Part shown: positions 36,671 to 45,474 of the stretch, in pieces
Numbering within the stretch: the stretch's first letter is position 1
How the letters are laid out: every line of letters begins with the position of its first letter
Source: Deltaproteobacteria bacterium
GTDB taxonomy: Bacteria; Desulfobacterota; Syntrophia; Syntrophales; UBA6807
Assembly: GCA_016935565.1 (NCBI GenBank)
Contig: JAFGQS010000118.1
Coordinates: 1-53,174, forward strand
Direction of reading: 5' to 3'
DNA length: 53,174 nucleotides
Program-made: the position numbers and the translations under genes
The notes under the pieces: generated by a model
The model's database searches: none
The model's input: the letters and a program-made list of their open reading frames with translations, nothing else
Told to the model about the DNA's origin: nothing

Positions 36671-37918
36671 CTACATTCTTTCCTTTTTGACGGCACACAT
36701 CAAGAGAAATGCAATTCCTGCCATTATTGTATTGATCAAAAAAGCCTGATCATAGACACCATTGCTGTCTCGCAGAATTCCACCTGTCCAGTGTGCGAGG
36801 ATGGCACCGAGACCGTAAAAGGGTGTCCAAATACCGATAACGGTTCCCATCAGCTCCTTCGGAAAGTAGTCACCGGCGCACGCTCCATAAGTAGGCCAGG
36901 TAGCGCCGTGAAAAACGGCCATAATTCCCACAAGGACGAAGATCATCGTAGATGATTGTCCGACGAACAGGATACTCCCCATGGTAACGGTAATAAAAAT
37001 ATTGGAAAGGATGAGCGTCTTTTTTCGTCCAAGATAATCAGAAAGGGGAAGAATCGTCAATACACCGATAATCTGGCAGATACCATGCACGGTGGCCAGG
37101 AGGCTGGCCGTTTCCAAGGGCAAACCTATCTGGGATTCGGCATAATCAACCATAAACGTTGTGAATCCGTAAAGACAGTATGAAATAGAAAAATAAGAAA
37201 ATCCGATGAACCAGAATGTCTTTGTCTTGAAAACCGCCTTGATGAGGGCGCCATGGGAACGGACCTGTCTATCGTTGATGCTGTCATGTGTCTGTTCCTG
37301 CTGACCCCAGGGAGCATAGCCGGCGGATTCAGGGGTGCTCTTTATAAAAAGACCATTGATAAAAATCATTACGAGTGCACCGGTTCCCAGAAAATACCAG
37401 GCATAGCGCCAGCTTAAGTAGTGGACAATAAAAGGGAACGCTACTCCCATTGTGGCAAAACCGAGACCATATCCTGTCGACAGTATCCCGAGAGCCATAC
37501 CTCTTCGATCAACGGCATACCACCGTTGGGCAACCGTAATAACGGGAGTCCACATCCCGGTAGAACCCACGCCGGCAACGGCATAGAATAAACAGGCCAT
37601 TCCAAGATTGGTGACTGTCCCCATCAGAAGAACACCGACGGCAAGGATCAGGGCGCAGATTGTAATGACGATACGGGCGCCAATGCGGTCTGTCAAATAA
37701 CCCGTAAGAGGGGTCAGCGCAATGTAGGAGAATAGATACGCATTATAGATGGACCCCGCTTCCGTCCGACTAAAACCCAGATCCCTGATCATTTCCGGAA
37801 GGACAACGCCATAGCCGAGTCGAATGGAATAATTAATAAAAAGATTTATAAAGCAGATTGCCAGGATAACCCAGGCCCAGTGGAGTGGAGCTTTCGTTTC
37901 CGTTGAGTTTTTCATCAT
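36671..37918 (-). CDS. MFS transporter, oxalate/formate antiporter (OFA)-like
   Basis: Twelve-span inner-membrane transporter of 415 residues. The MFS loop motif appears as GYLTDRIGARIVI after helix 2 and LSDYLGRKKTLI after helix 8. The start HWAWVILAICFINLFINYSIRLGYGVVLPEM and GVGSTGMWTPVITVAQRWYAVDRRGMALGI resemble the OFA/monocarboxylate branch. Substrates in that branch are small carboxylates; which one is moved cannot be read from sequence. It lies 60 nt after a DUF401 membrane protein and is probably co-transcribed with it. Confidence 0.85.
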   Translation of the reverse strand: MMKNSTETKAPLHWAWVILAICFINLFINYSIRLGYGVVLPEMIRDLGFSRTEAGSIYNAYLFSYIALTPLTGYLTDRIGARIVITICALILAVGVLLMGTVTNLGMACLFYAVAGVGSTGMWTPVITVAQRWYAVDRRGMALGILSTGYGLGFATMGVAFPFIVHYLSWRYAWYFLGTGALVMIFINGLFIKSTPESAGYAPWGQQEQTHDSINDRQVRSHGALIKAVFKTKTFWFIGFSYFSISYCLYGFTTFMVDYAESQIGLPLETASLLATVHGICQIIGVLTILPLSDYLGRKKTLILSNIFITVTMGSILFVGQSSTMIFVLVGIMAVFHGATWPTYGACAGDYFPKELMGTVIGIWTPFYGLGAILAHWTGGILRDSNGVYDQAFLINTIMAGIAFLLMCAVKKERM

Positions 37919-37978
37919 AATACGGTTGCTTTCCCTGTGTTCCGTTTTTCGTTAAGGCGGATTCAGCTATGAACAATG

Positions 37979-39268
37979 TCAAGATGTTATCCACCGCAAA
38001 ACCCCGAAATAGATGATTCCTGAGATGAGAAGACAAAAGCATGGCAGCCACAGATGCCTGTAAACCGCGTTGAGCGTCGTACCGAAATATTGATTTGAAA
38101 GAAGGAGACATAAATGGAGAGGAGAAAGCAACACTCCGATAAAACCACTCGTCATGGCGAGCATGATATAGGCAAGCATGTACGTGGTTTCACCGAATGT
38201 GGAAATGAGGAGAATGAGAATGGGAAATGTGCTACCCACGAAAGCAATCGTAATTCCGACAACGCCGCCGACCAGAAAGGGAAGAATTATCGTTACCAGA
38301 ATGAGAGGTACATGAAGGTGACTTAATTCGCGACTGATCGCTTCAACAGCATGACTGTCTTCCATCATTCCTTTAAAAACCAGGATGGATAGTACCAAAT
38401 ATATCATGCTCAGGAGATGAGGGTCGGTCATGATCTTACGTATCAGCAGTCTGTCCGATCTGTTTATGTGCCACGTCCAGAATATTCCCAGAATGAGGGC
38501 AAAGCAGAGGCCTACTTCCTTTGAAATCGCGCAGGTGGGAAACACAGAGGACAGTAGTATGCCCAATGGCATGCCCACACAGATCACGATAAGAATTGGA
38601 GACAACTCTCTGAAGAAGGGTTTCAAGGGAGGGCGCCTGTCATCGTTATATTGATGTGAGGCATGAGGGACCTTTTTAATAGGCAGGTAACCGCTGATGA
38701 TGGCAACGATAGTCAGGGGACACATCATTGCCACAAATGCCCATACATTGATATTTGCCAGGGTTGTTGTCAGAAGAACCCCGGGATATAATGGCCACCA
38801 GTACTCCCATATATGGCGATACCAGTAATTGATGTAACTCAGCCGATCAGGACCAAAGGATGAAGAATGTCCCAGTTCCTTGACCATCGGTGCTGAAAAC
38901 ACAGCACCTCCCGGCATGGGTAGCAGTCCTATCAAAGCAGGAAATATAACAAGATTCAACCGGGAACTGGAAACCAGACCTTGAAAATTGAAAAGAAGTC
39001 GTTTCATCTGGCCTCCTTCTTCCATACTGCTGCTGAGAATAAGGATGAGAGAAACAATAACGGCGAGGGATAGTGTCTTCGGATCAAAAACGGACGCTAC
39101 GGCAGATCGAAACATGGTTGTAAATCCCATACCGAAAAGGAGTGCGAGTGATATGGCTCCAAGGAGAAATGCGTTTCCCATGGACAACTTTTTCCTGATA
39201 CAAATAAGTACCAGGATAAAGACTAGAAATACTCGTATGATTGCTGGGACCTGTTCTATTACCGGCAT
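37979..39268 (-). CDS. DUF401 family integral membrane protein
   Basis: 429-residue multi-span protein matching the DUF401 family of uncharacterised membrane proteins related to ion/carboxylate transporters. Visible marks are LLPMPGGAVFSAPMVKELG and WYRHIWEYWWPLYPGVLL, and a second half with LSHLHVPLILVTIILPFLVGG and repeated hairpin-like segments. About ten or more membrane spans. Transport activity is inferred from topology. It lies directly upstream of the OFA-like transporter, so the two may handle related organic acids. The start has a poor ribosome site, so the N-terminus is less certain. Confidence 0.8.
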   Translation of the reverse strand: MPVIEQVPAIIRVFLVFILVLICIRKKLSMGNAFLLGAISLALLFGMGFTTMFRSAVASVFDPKTLSLAVIVSLILILSSSMEEGGQMKRLLFNFQGLVSSSRLNLVIFPALIGLLPMPGGAVFSAPMVKELGHSSSFGPDRLSYINYWYRHIWEYWWPLYPGVLLTTTLANINVWAFVAMMCPLTIVAIISGYLPIKKVPHASHQYNDDRRPPLKPFFRELSPILIVICVGMPLGILLSSVFPTCAISKEVGLCFALILGIFWTWHINRSDRLLIRKIMTDPHLLSMIYLVLSILVFKGMMEDSHAVEAISRELSHLHVPLILVTIILPFLVGGVVGITIAFVGSTFPILILLISTFGETTYMLAYIMLAMTSGFIGVLLSPLHLCLLLSNQYFGTTLNAVYRHLWLPCFCLLISGIIYFGVLRWITS

Positions 39269-39368
39269 ACGACAGCTCTGTATCAGAATATTTACACTAA
39301 GAAATCAGGGGAATCATATAGTCGGACCATGGTGTGGAGCACGTTTCGATTTCGTAACGAACATGGAC

Positions 39369-39851
39369 TTATGCTTCTTCAAAACGATTTGTTTTGAGGT
39401 TTTTTCTAACCCTGTCCGGCGTAAAGATGCGACCGTTCATGGCGATGTATGTGCCGTGGGGAAGGGTCTGTACGGCGGCAACTGCGGTGCCGATGTTAAA
39501 AACCGCGTCGGATGATTTAAAACCTGCCGGTTCGATTGCTCCCGTAAGGACAATTACTTTATCCGGTATCATCTGCAGCTTTTGAGAGGTCTGAATCATC
39601 GTATCCGTACCATGAGTAACAATAATGTGTTGATGCTTGTCCGATGATATTGTATCGAAAATTAATTGACGGTCAGCATCGGTCAGGTCGAGACTGTCTT
39701 TCTTTAGTATGGATTCGAATTCATATTCAAAGGCAACATTCATTTCATGAATGATGTTCTTGGTAATTGGATCACCCACCTGATAGTCGCTTTTTTTATC
39801 AAAATATACCTTGTCGATCGTTCCCCCCGTGGTGAAAAATTTGATCCTCAT
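39369..39851 (-). CDS. single-domain asparaginase-like protein
   Basis: 160 residues corresponding to only the N-terminal domain of type I/II asparaginases. TTGGTID (first catalytic Thr) and IIVTHGTDTMIQT (second Thr-Asp pair) are present, and LTGAIEPAGFKSSDAVFNIG replaces the usual GAMRP segment. The C-terminal domain that completes the active site in normal asparaginases is absent, and the gene ends cleanly rather than running into a broken frame. Short proteins of this kind are a recognised asparaginase-like group of unknown substrate. GGAGG lies 8 nt before the ATG. Enzyme activity is uncertain. Confidence 0.82.
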   Translation of the reverse strand: MRIKFFTTGGTIDKVYFDKKSDYQVGDPITKNIIHEMNVAFEYEFESILKKDSLDLTDADRQLIFDTISSDKHQHIIVTHGTDTMIQTSQKLQMIPDKVIVLTGAIEPAGFKSSDAVFNIGTAVAAVQTLPHGTYIAMNGRIFTPDRVRKNLKTNRFEEA

Positions 39852-39963
39852 TTTTTTGACCTCCGTGTCGGCGAATGATTGAGATCACATAATTGGACAC
39901 CTGACCGTCTGATTTGCATAATTGATCCGGGAATCACATCATGTCCGGGAAGAACCATTGACC

Positions 39964-41004
39964 TTACAGGGCACGACGACGGCTTTTTTGTTTTTTGGCT
40001 TTATGGAGTCTCTTGTCAGCTTTCGACAAAAGGGCAGCGGGGTTATCGACACCGGCGTCTTCCGTTGATGCTATTCCACAGCTCATGGAAATGGGAATAG
40101 TCGTATTGCCGTATTTCATCGATTGATCTTGAAATAGATCATTCAACCGTTGAGATACCATCAGCGCATTATCTGAGGTCTGATTGGGTAATATGATGAC
40201 GAACTCATCTCCCCCGAAGCGGGCAACGACATCTTCTTTTCTCACGACTTTTTTTATTTGTGACGCCACATATTTCAGATATGTATCCCCACAGCTGTGG
40301 CCGTGCGTGTCATTTACCATTTTGAATCCATCAAAGTCTATGAAGATTAAGGCCAATGGAATATTGTAACGATTGGAACGACTGAATTCTCGTTCAAGGG
40401 TATTTTCCATCTCCCGTCGGGTCATGAGTGATGTCAGGGGATCACGTGTTGCCAGCTGTTTGAGTTTCTCCCGTACGGATACATTTGAAAGGCAGATGGA
40501 AATTTTTACGGAAAGTTGTGAAAGGAAATACGTATCCATGTTTGGTTCAAACCGGGATCCGGAATAGTCGCCCAGGTTCAGACTGCCGATTATTGTTCCG
40601 TCAAGCACGAGGGGGGCGAGGGCCAGTGACTTTACAAAATACTTTTGCCTTTTCGGAAGGAGTTTGTAATAAGATTTCAACCCTTCATTGACCAGAACGG
40701 GGGTTTTTTCATCTTTGATAAGTTCCAGGAATGTATTTTTTCCGATCAGATTCAAGCGCTTACTGAGGAGTTCCGATGATTCTACCGCTTCGAGAATACG
40801 GGAGACTTCACTGCCGTTGATAATGGAAATCCACACATGGGGAATTCCGAATTTCTCTTCTATGGATAACAACAATTTTTCGAAAAGATCTTTTAAATTG
40901 TTAATAGCAAGAATACCGACTTCGATCTCAAAGAATTTCCTGGCAATTTCCTCATTAACTTTAATGTTTTCCAGTGCAACTATCGGTTTCCGGTCCTCGG
41001 TCAT
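39964..41004 (-). CDS. diguanylate cyclase with GAF-like DUF484 sensor domain
   Basis: 346-residue cytoplasmic protein. Residues about 15-175 form a DUF484/GAF-like sensor domain (NLKDLFEKLLLSIEEKFGIPHVWISI; SLALAPLVLDGTIIGSLNLGDY). Residues about 185-340 are a GGDEF domain with an intact active site RFGGDEFVIIL and FKMVNDTHGHSCGDTYL. An allosteric RxxD inhibitory site is not obvious. It should make c-di-GMP in response to an unknown ligand or partner. The PilZ protein gene lies 0.3 kb upstream in the same orientation, a plausible receptor. GAGG precedes the ATG. Confidence 0.92.
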   Translation of the reverse strand: MTEDRKPIVALENIKVNEEIARKFFEIEVGILAINNLKDLFEKLLLSIEEKFGIPHVWISIINGSEVSRILEAVESSELLSKRLNLIGKNTFLELIKDEKTPVLVNEGLKSYYKLLPKRQKYFVKSLALAPLVLDGTIIGSLNLGDYSGSRFEPNMDTYFLSQLSVKISICLSNVSVREKLKQLATRDPLTSLMTRREMENTLEREFSRSNRYNIPLALIFIDFDGFKMVNDTHGHSCGDTYLKYVASQIKKVVRKEDVVARFGGDEFVIILPNQTSDNALMVSQRLNDLFQDQSMKYGNTTIPISMSCGIASTEDAGVDNPAALLSKADKRLHKAKKQKSRRRAL

Positions 41005-41203
41005 AGCCTATTCCTCACTTGTATGTGTCATGATCTTCTTGGTGTTGATTTGCTGCGTATAGGAGAGGAGAGAGTATTTATCATATTGAAAATTCTCAAT
41101 CTTCACGACAGCATAATAGAGCTTTTATTCACAACAACTGCGTTTTTTGCGCAGATTTTGGTGCCGGGGAAATGATAACGGTAAAAGGCTAAAGGCAAAT
41201 GGC

Positions 41204-41272
41204 TCAAGGCAGTATCGATTATCGGATTTGGGAAATCGGTAACCTGGTACCTGGAACTTGGTTCCTGTTGCC
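41204..41272. repeat. dispersed intergenic repeat, copy B
   Basis: Matches 13736-13804 (copy A) at 60 of 69 positions. It ends 18 nt before the stop of the minus-strand PilZ gene, the same placement and orientation as copy A. The reverse complement of its right end (ACAAGGCAACAGGAA) also appears at 42244-42258. Confidence 0.8.
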
Positions 41273-41290
41273 TTGTGCCTTTCGTCTTTG

Positions 41291-41977
41291 CTATGGAAAC
41301 ATTTCCTTGAAACGTTGTTCTCTTTCAATTTGTCCGACTTTCTTTCCCAAGAGATTGTCCAACTTTTTGTCCATGTTAAAGAACTGCATGGCGGCGTATC
41401 TCAAATTTGCGTCTTTCTGGGTACCGGGCGCATCCCATGCTCGTAAAACTTTCGCTTGATAACTAAAAACGTTCCCGTCGATACTGATCTTTCCTTCGAC
41501 TATTTTCCTGGGTTCGATGCCGAGATTTTTTGAGAACGATATCTTTGCTCCTCCGATCGAAATATCGATAATATTGACGGAACTTCCCAACGCAGACAGT
41601 GTGATACCACTGTCTATACCCGGTTTGATCCGGAAATGCATCCTCACATTGAACTCTGTGATATCCGTTTTCTGTTCAACGACGATAGCAGCAACGGTAT
41701 CAGATGAAGACAACTCATATTCCGAGATAAATTCAACAATCTTCCCATAAAATCCGTACCGAGCCGCATCATCTTCATTCTTTATTAAATAGGTTACAGC
41801 AACTTTGCTGCCAATATATCTATTTGCGAGGGGTGGATTCGGTTGGGATAAAATGACACATTTTTCGATGACATCGTATATAAACGCCCGTCTGACATCA
41901 ATCCTCTCTTGTGAGAAATCGACGTCTACAATTATATCAGAAGTTGATCCCGGTCTTGCACCCGGAAACTCAGCCAT
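41291..41977 (-). CDS. PilZ domain protein, putative c-di-GMP receptor
   Basis: 228-residue cytoplasmic protein with a YcgR-like layout. The N-terminal half (YIGSKVAVTYLIKNEDDAARYGFYGKIVEFI) resembles a flagellar brake-type beta domain. The C-terminal half is PilZ, with basic residues in NVRMHFRIKPGI and the second motif IIDISIGGAKISF (D-x-S-x-G-G). The linker arginine motif is R-x4-R rather than the strict RxxxR, so binding needs testing. GGGAG precedes the ATG. Near the diguanylate cyclase gene; output target unknown. Confidence 0.85.
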   Translation of the reverse strand: MAEFPGARPGSTSDIIVDVDFSQERIDVRRAFIYDVIEKCVILSQPNPPLANRYIGSKVAVTYLIKNEDDAARYGFYGKIVEFISEYELSSSDTVAAIVVEQKTDITEFNVRMHFRIKPGIDSGITLSALGSSVNIIDISIGGAKISFSKNLGIEPRKIVEGKISIDGNVFSYQAKVLRAWDAPGTQKDANLRYAAMQFFNMDKKLDNLLGKKVGQIEREQRFKEMFP

Positions 41978-42444
41978 CGAAAAAGCTCCCGTTTAGATTC
42001 TTTATCGAGAGAAGAGAAAATCGCTCCTACACTTTGTTGAACATTATTACCTTCATATCCTTACTGCTGTCAAGACCGAATATAGAAGATTGTCTAGTAT
42101 GTCAGCAGTTACGAAAACGCATTCAACTGTTACGATGATTAAAAAGCGATCTGAGTATGTAGAGATATGTGAAAATCAACAATAGCAAGATCTAACGTGG
42201 CAAAGCAGCAAAGGCAAAAGGTCGTAGACTCATGGCCAAAGGTACAAGGCAACAGGAATCAGGTGCCAGTGTTCTAAAAAAGGATAAGAACATGATATAT
42301 GATGGTAAATATATCATGGCCCTATCCTTATTAATGTGTGCCGCTATACTGTATTGTGTTCCTGCTGATTATACGTGATATAAAGGCTCCATCGTAGCCG
42401 GGTGATCCATGACTCTCTTACATCTTATAAGAACTGATGTGCCT
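41978..42444. other. intergenic region with repeat copy C
   Basis: At 42238-42274 a shorter relative of copies A and B lies in inverted orientation (ACAAGGCAACAGGAATCAGGTGCC region). At 42292-42317 ATGATATAT and ATATATCAT form a perfect 9-bp inverted repeat. A 28-codon plus-strand frame (42292-42378) starts in the left arm, but there is no support for its being a gene. Confidence 0.5.
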
Positions 42445-43232
42445 TCACTTCGTATGATGCTGATGTTCGCCCTCATGGGCAGACACTTTGTCTCCGTATT
42501 CTGCCATCAATTTATTCTGTTTCGGATGTGGGCCGAGCCATGCTACTTTGCCGCTTTCGATATCGTAGATTGCACCGACGACTTTGAGATTTCCCCTTTT
42601 AATCCTTTTTACCGTAGTCGGACTTATTTTGAACAGGTCTTCAATAGCGTGCCAGACATTGAATATAACCGCTTCTTGAATCAGTGCATCGCCGTGTAAC
42701 TGAGGGTGTTTTTCTTTGGCTTTTATAACAGCAGGAATTATATTGTCAACCAAGGGCGGAATCTTACCATGTAATTTTTCTTCATGAACAACGGCCGTTA
42801 CAGCTCCGCAATGAGTATGGCCGAGTATTCCCAGAACAGGTGTTGCAAGGTGATCTACGCCATATTCGATAGAACCCGCTTCATCGATATCGACAACGTT
42901 GCCTGCCACGCGGATAACAAAAATGTCACCAATCCCTCTGTCAAAGAGAATTTCCACAGGAACCCTTGAATCGGAACAGGTTAAGACCGTAGCAAACGGA
43001 TGCTGTCCCTTTGAGGATGTCAGGTTCCTTCTTCTTTGATTTTGATTGGGATATTCGGATTTGTTGGCGACATAGCGATTATTTCCCTCAGTGAGGATCG
43101 TTATAGCCTCATCCGGAGAAAGCTCTGATCCTCTGATCCTATGATGTCTGAAATCTGAATGCTTTTCTGTGCTATAAATAAAATAGCATATACTGCGATG
43201 ATAACTGCAAAAAAAGCATACACCTTTTTCAT
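42445..43232 (-). pseudogene. exported beta-carbonic anhydrase, frame broken by an 8-bp tandem duplication
   Basis: A beta-class carbonic anhydrase gene (CO2 hydration) interrupted near its 5' end. The start at 43232 is excellent: AGGAGG lies 7 nt before the ATG. The first 31 codons encode an N-terminal signal or anchor (MKKVYAFFAVIIAVYAILFI). The frame then reads through a duplicated GGATCAGA (tandem pair at 43123-43138) and stops at 43101. In the next frame GSELSPDEAITILTEGNNRY continues into TCSDSRVP and ILGHTHCGAV (the zinc and catalytic residues) to a normal end at 42445. Deleting one 8-bp copy joins the two parts exactly into a 259-residue protein. No good internal start exists. Sequencing error, recent loss and phase switching are the alternatives. 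Confidence 0.88.
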
Positions 43233-43607
43233 GTACCGACCTCCTGTTTAGCGGCTTGTTATCTATTGATTATTCAAAAACCGACGGTAGGATGTAGCAT
43301 AAAATTGCAATCCAACTTTTACGAGCACTGTCCTGTCTATCCACAATGATTATTGTCAAACAGATTGCTACTGAACATATGATTACGGTGACGATGTATA
43401 CGTTGAGAAAGACATGTTGTCAAACCTTTTACGACCAGTACCGACGGATGCTTGGACAATGAGATGCACTGACCACATCCGTATAATAATTCAAAAATAT
43501 AATCAAAGACATAGCAGATTTTTACTTTCTTTTCCTTATGTTTAAGTATAAAATAAAGATCAGTTATTACGACGTTCCATATAAGCGGAACGAGAAAGCG
43601 AACCCAT
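43233..43607. other. intergenic region between divergent genes
   Basis: AT-rich, about 375 nt, between the leftward carbonic anhydrase gene and a rightward gene. It should contain both promoters. A TATAAA near 43548 could serve the rightward gene, but no paired -35 is convincing. No gene is seen. Confidence 0.35.
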
Positions 43608-44009
43608 ATGGAACATATGAAAGTTATCGTACGATATACCGATGGCAGGATGATAAAAGGCTACACGGGAGATTTCTTCCCCCATAAGGACCGCTTTCAT
43701 GTATATCCGGTGGATAAAAGCGATGGCGATACAATTGAAATATTTATGAATGCCCTTAAGGCAGTATTTTTCGTTCGGGATTTTGTCGGGAACGCTACAT
43801 TTGATGAGCGTAAAAAATATGTTGAAGGAGAAGACCTTTCCGGTCAAAAAGTAAAAGTGACATTTGTGGATGATGAAGTAATGGTTGGGTCAACCCTGGG
43901 CTTTGATCAGAGCCGACCCGGTTTTTTCCTTTTTCCTGCAGACTCCAAGAGCAATAATATCAGAGTGTACATACTGTCATCTGCCGTAAAAAAAATGCAA
44001 TTCTTCTGA
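43608..44009 (+). CDS. conserved protein of two tandem beta-rich repeats
   Basis: 133 residues of no named function. The protein is an internal duplication. The first half (KVIVRYTDGRMIKGYTGDFF ... ALKAVFFV) and the second half (KVKVTFVDDEVMVGSTLGFD ... AVKKMQFF) share the pattern K-V-x-V-x-aromatic-x-D, G-x-T, F-x-(V/L)-aromatic-P-x-D and a closing hydrophobic-F segment. Each copy is about 52 residues and predicted to be beta-rich, reminiscent of small barrel domains that occur beside PilZ proteins. No signal peptide, so cytoplasmic. The ribosome site before the ATG is weak. A role in signalling is only a guess from the nearby GGDEF and PilZ genes. Confidence 0.8.
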   Translation: MEHMKVIVRYTDGRMIKGYTGDFFPHKDRFHVYPVDKSDGDTIEIFMNALKAVFFVRDFVGNATFDERKKYVEGEDLSGQKVKVTFVDDEVMVGSTLGFDQSRPGFFLFPADSKSNNIRVYILSSAVKKMQFF

Positions 44010-44142
44010 TAAATGTATTTTTTTGATCGAACTCCGCAGAAAGTGGCAATGAATCGAGAAATTTTCATTTTTGTAGTAAATATTATTGTTCTTCTGTTTT
44101 AAAAATAATAAGAGTATTTGATTCTAACAGATTGATTTTGTG

Positions 44143-44210
44143 GTATAATTGTCAGCATGTTATCAAACTCCCCCTGCCATTCCCTTAACTCAAAGGGAAC
44201 GGGAGGGGGA
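44143..44210. other. long stem-loop behind an extended -10 sequence
   Basis: TGGTATAAT (44140-44148) is an extended -10 element on the plus strand. About 20 nt later an almost continuous stem forms: TCCCCCT (44169-44175) with AGGGGGA (44204-44210), and TTCCCTT (44180-44186) with AAGGGAA (44193-44199). It may be a small RNA or, on the other strand, the 3' hairpin of the lipoprotein transcript. No strong T-tract on either side. Confidence 0.45.
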
Positions 44211-44351
44211 ATATTCCGTGTAACAAGCAATGTATTGAGGCTGTCAATGTAAGTATGAGAGAGAGCAAATAATGTATTTCCCCCTGTTTGTTCACTTTTA
44301 TTGCAAGGTTTTACTCTCTCTTCCGTTAATGAATTTATAGCTTCATTTGCG

Positions 44352-45005
44352 TTATTCCGCGGGTTTCGGCTCTTCGGTTTTTCCTTCATCTTCTGCTTCA
44401 GCCGGTGGTGTCCCCTGATCTTTCGTTTCATCGGCAGGCGGTTCTGAAACTGTTTTGTCCGTTTCAGCGACATCCGATGTCATCCCTCCGATTTTCTCTT
44501 CCTGTTCTTTGATCTGTTGGGTCAGATCGTTGATCTTTCTTTCTGCAATGGAAACCTTGGCTTCGATATTAATCCGATCACCTTCAGATTCATGTTTCTT
44601 GGTTTTCAGCTTTGCTATATTTTTGATATTTTTTTCCTTTTCTCCTAGTTCCGCTCTATCGATTGCTTCGAGTTTCACAATATCGAGATTTAAGGAAGCA
44701 GCTTTAAAATCCTTTTCGGCCAGATCTTGCTTATAACCAGCAGATTCCTTCCGGGCTGAGGCTAGATCCTTTTTGAGTTCGGCAAGTTTTAACTTCTCTT
44801 CCAACAGTTTCATGTCGGATTCCGCTTTTTGAACTCCTTCCCGCTGATCCTCTGGAACCCGGGCATATAATTCCGGATCGACATCAGATGTGAACGAAGT
44901 TACTGTTGTTGTTATGGAACTCTTCAACGTTTGTGTTGTTTGACATCCGACCAGCAAAAGAAATGCTGATACAAGTATCAGGCTGACGAAGAAGAAGCGC
45001 TTCAT
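44352..45005 (-). CDS. coiled-coil lipoprotein
   Basis: 217-residue predicted lipoprotein. The signal peptide ends in the lipobox LLVGC (Cys near 21), so the mature protein should be lipid-anchored, with Gln after the Cys favouring the outer membrane. Residues about 55-175 are charged heptad-like helix rich in K, E and L (LEEKLKLAELKKDLASARKE), a long coiled coil. The last about 40 residues are rich in P, E, D and T (low complexity). GGGAGGG lies 6 nt before the ATG. I recognise no named family. A spacer or envelope-tethering role is only suggested by shape. Confidence 0.85.
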   Translation of the reverse strand: MKRFFFVSLILVSAFLLLVGCQTTQTLKSSITTTVTSFTSDVDPELYARVPEDQREGVQKAESDMKLLEEKLKLAELKKDLASARKESAGYKQDLAEKDFKAASLNLDIVKLEAIDRAELGEKEKNIKNIAKLKTKKHESEGDRINIEAKVSIAERKINDLTQQIKEQEEKIGGMTSDVAETDKTVSEPPADETKDQGTPPAEAEDEGKTEEPKPAE

Positions 45006-45474
45006 AATTTTCCCTCCCTTTATGATCCTAAAATTTCTTACAAATTATCCCATATTGTGATATATTCCCTATCGTTATACGTTTGCGTTAAGCTATCATG
45101 AAAAATTACAGTGGTAAAGGTTTAATTAATAGTCAATGGAAGATAATGAAAATTTTTCAATGACAGTATGAAGATATGGGAGCATATGCCTCCTTTATGG
45201 TCTTCAATAGTGCGTGATCGAAAGTTTATTATGAAATTTGTGTGAAAGAAAACAGATTTTCTATTATATGTGTCAATCAGTGATGTCTTATAATGGTAAC
45301 GGAGATTCGATAAACTGAGAAGGACTAGTCAAGCGGTGCGGTCACACCTGAACGCGAGACGGCACGGGATGAGAGGACATCACCTGTAAATAAGTATGAG
45401 TATGGGGAACAAATAAAACAGTCGTAGCGGTATCGTGTAAATACCCTATTCAACAATCGAGCCCGGGTAGACTC
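45006..45474. other. intergenic region with probable promoter and long leader
   Basis: A perfect TATAAT lies at 45289-45294 (plus strand) without a clear -35. If it is used, the MinD-like gene has a leader of about 170 nt with a GC-richer part at 45330-45395. I could not match this leader to a known riboswitch. No open reading frame of note. Confidence 0.35.

Noticed and set aside
42292-42378. 28-codon plus-strand frame with hydrophobic product
   Set aside because: The ribosome site is poor, the start lies in an inverted repeat, and there is no other support.
43045-43061. GGATATTCGGATTTG resembling the left-edge word at 34-46 as a shared repeat
   Set aside because: It lies inside carbonic anhydrase coding sequence with normal codons; the short match is probably chance.
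44099-44473. 124-codon minus-strand frame at the end of the lipoprotein gene
   Set aside because: It lies in another frame over the 3' end of the lipoprotein gene and over a hairpin; composition looks like a shadow.
45300-45474. Riboswitch (for example c-di-GMP type) in the leader of the MinD-like gene
   Set aside because: The conserved core bases of known classes were not seen.
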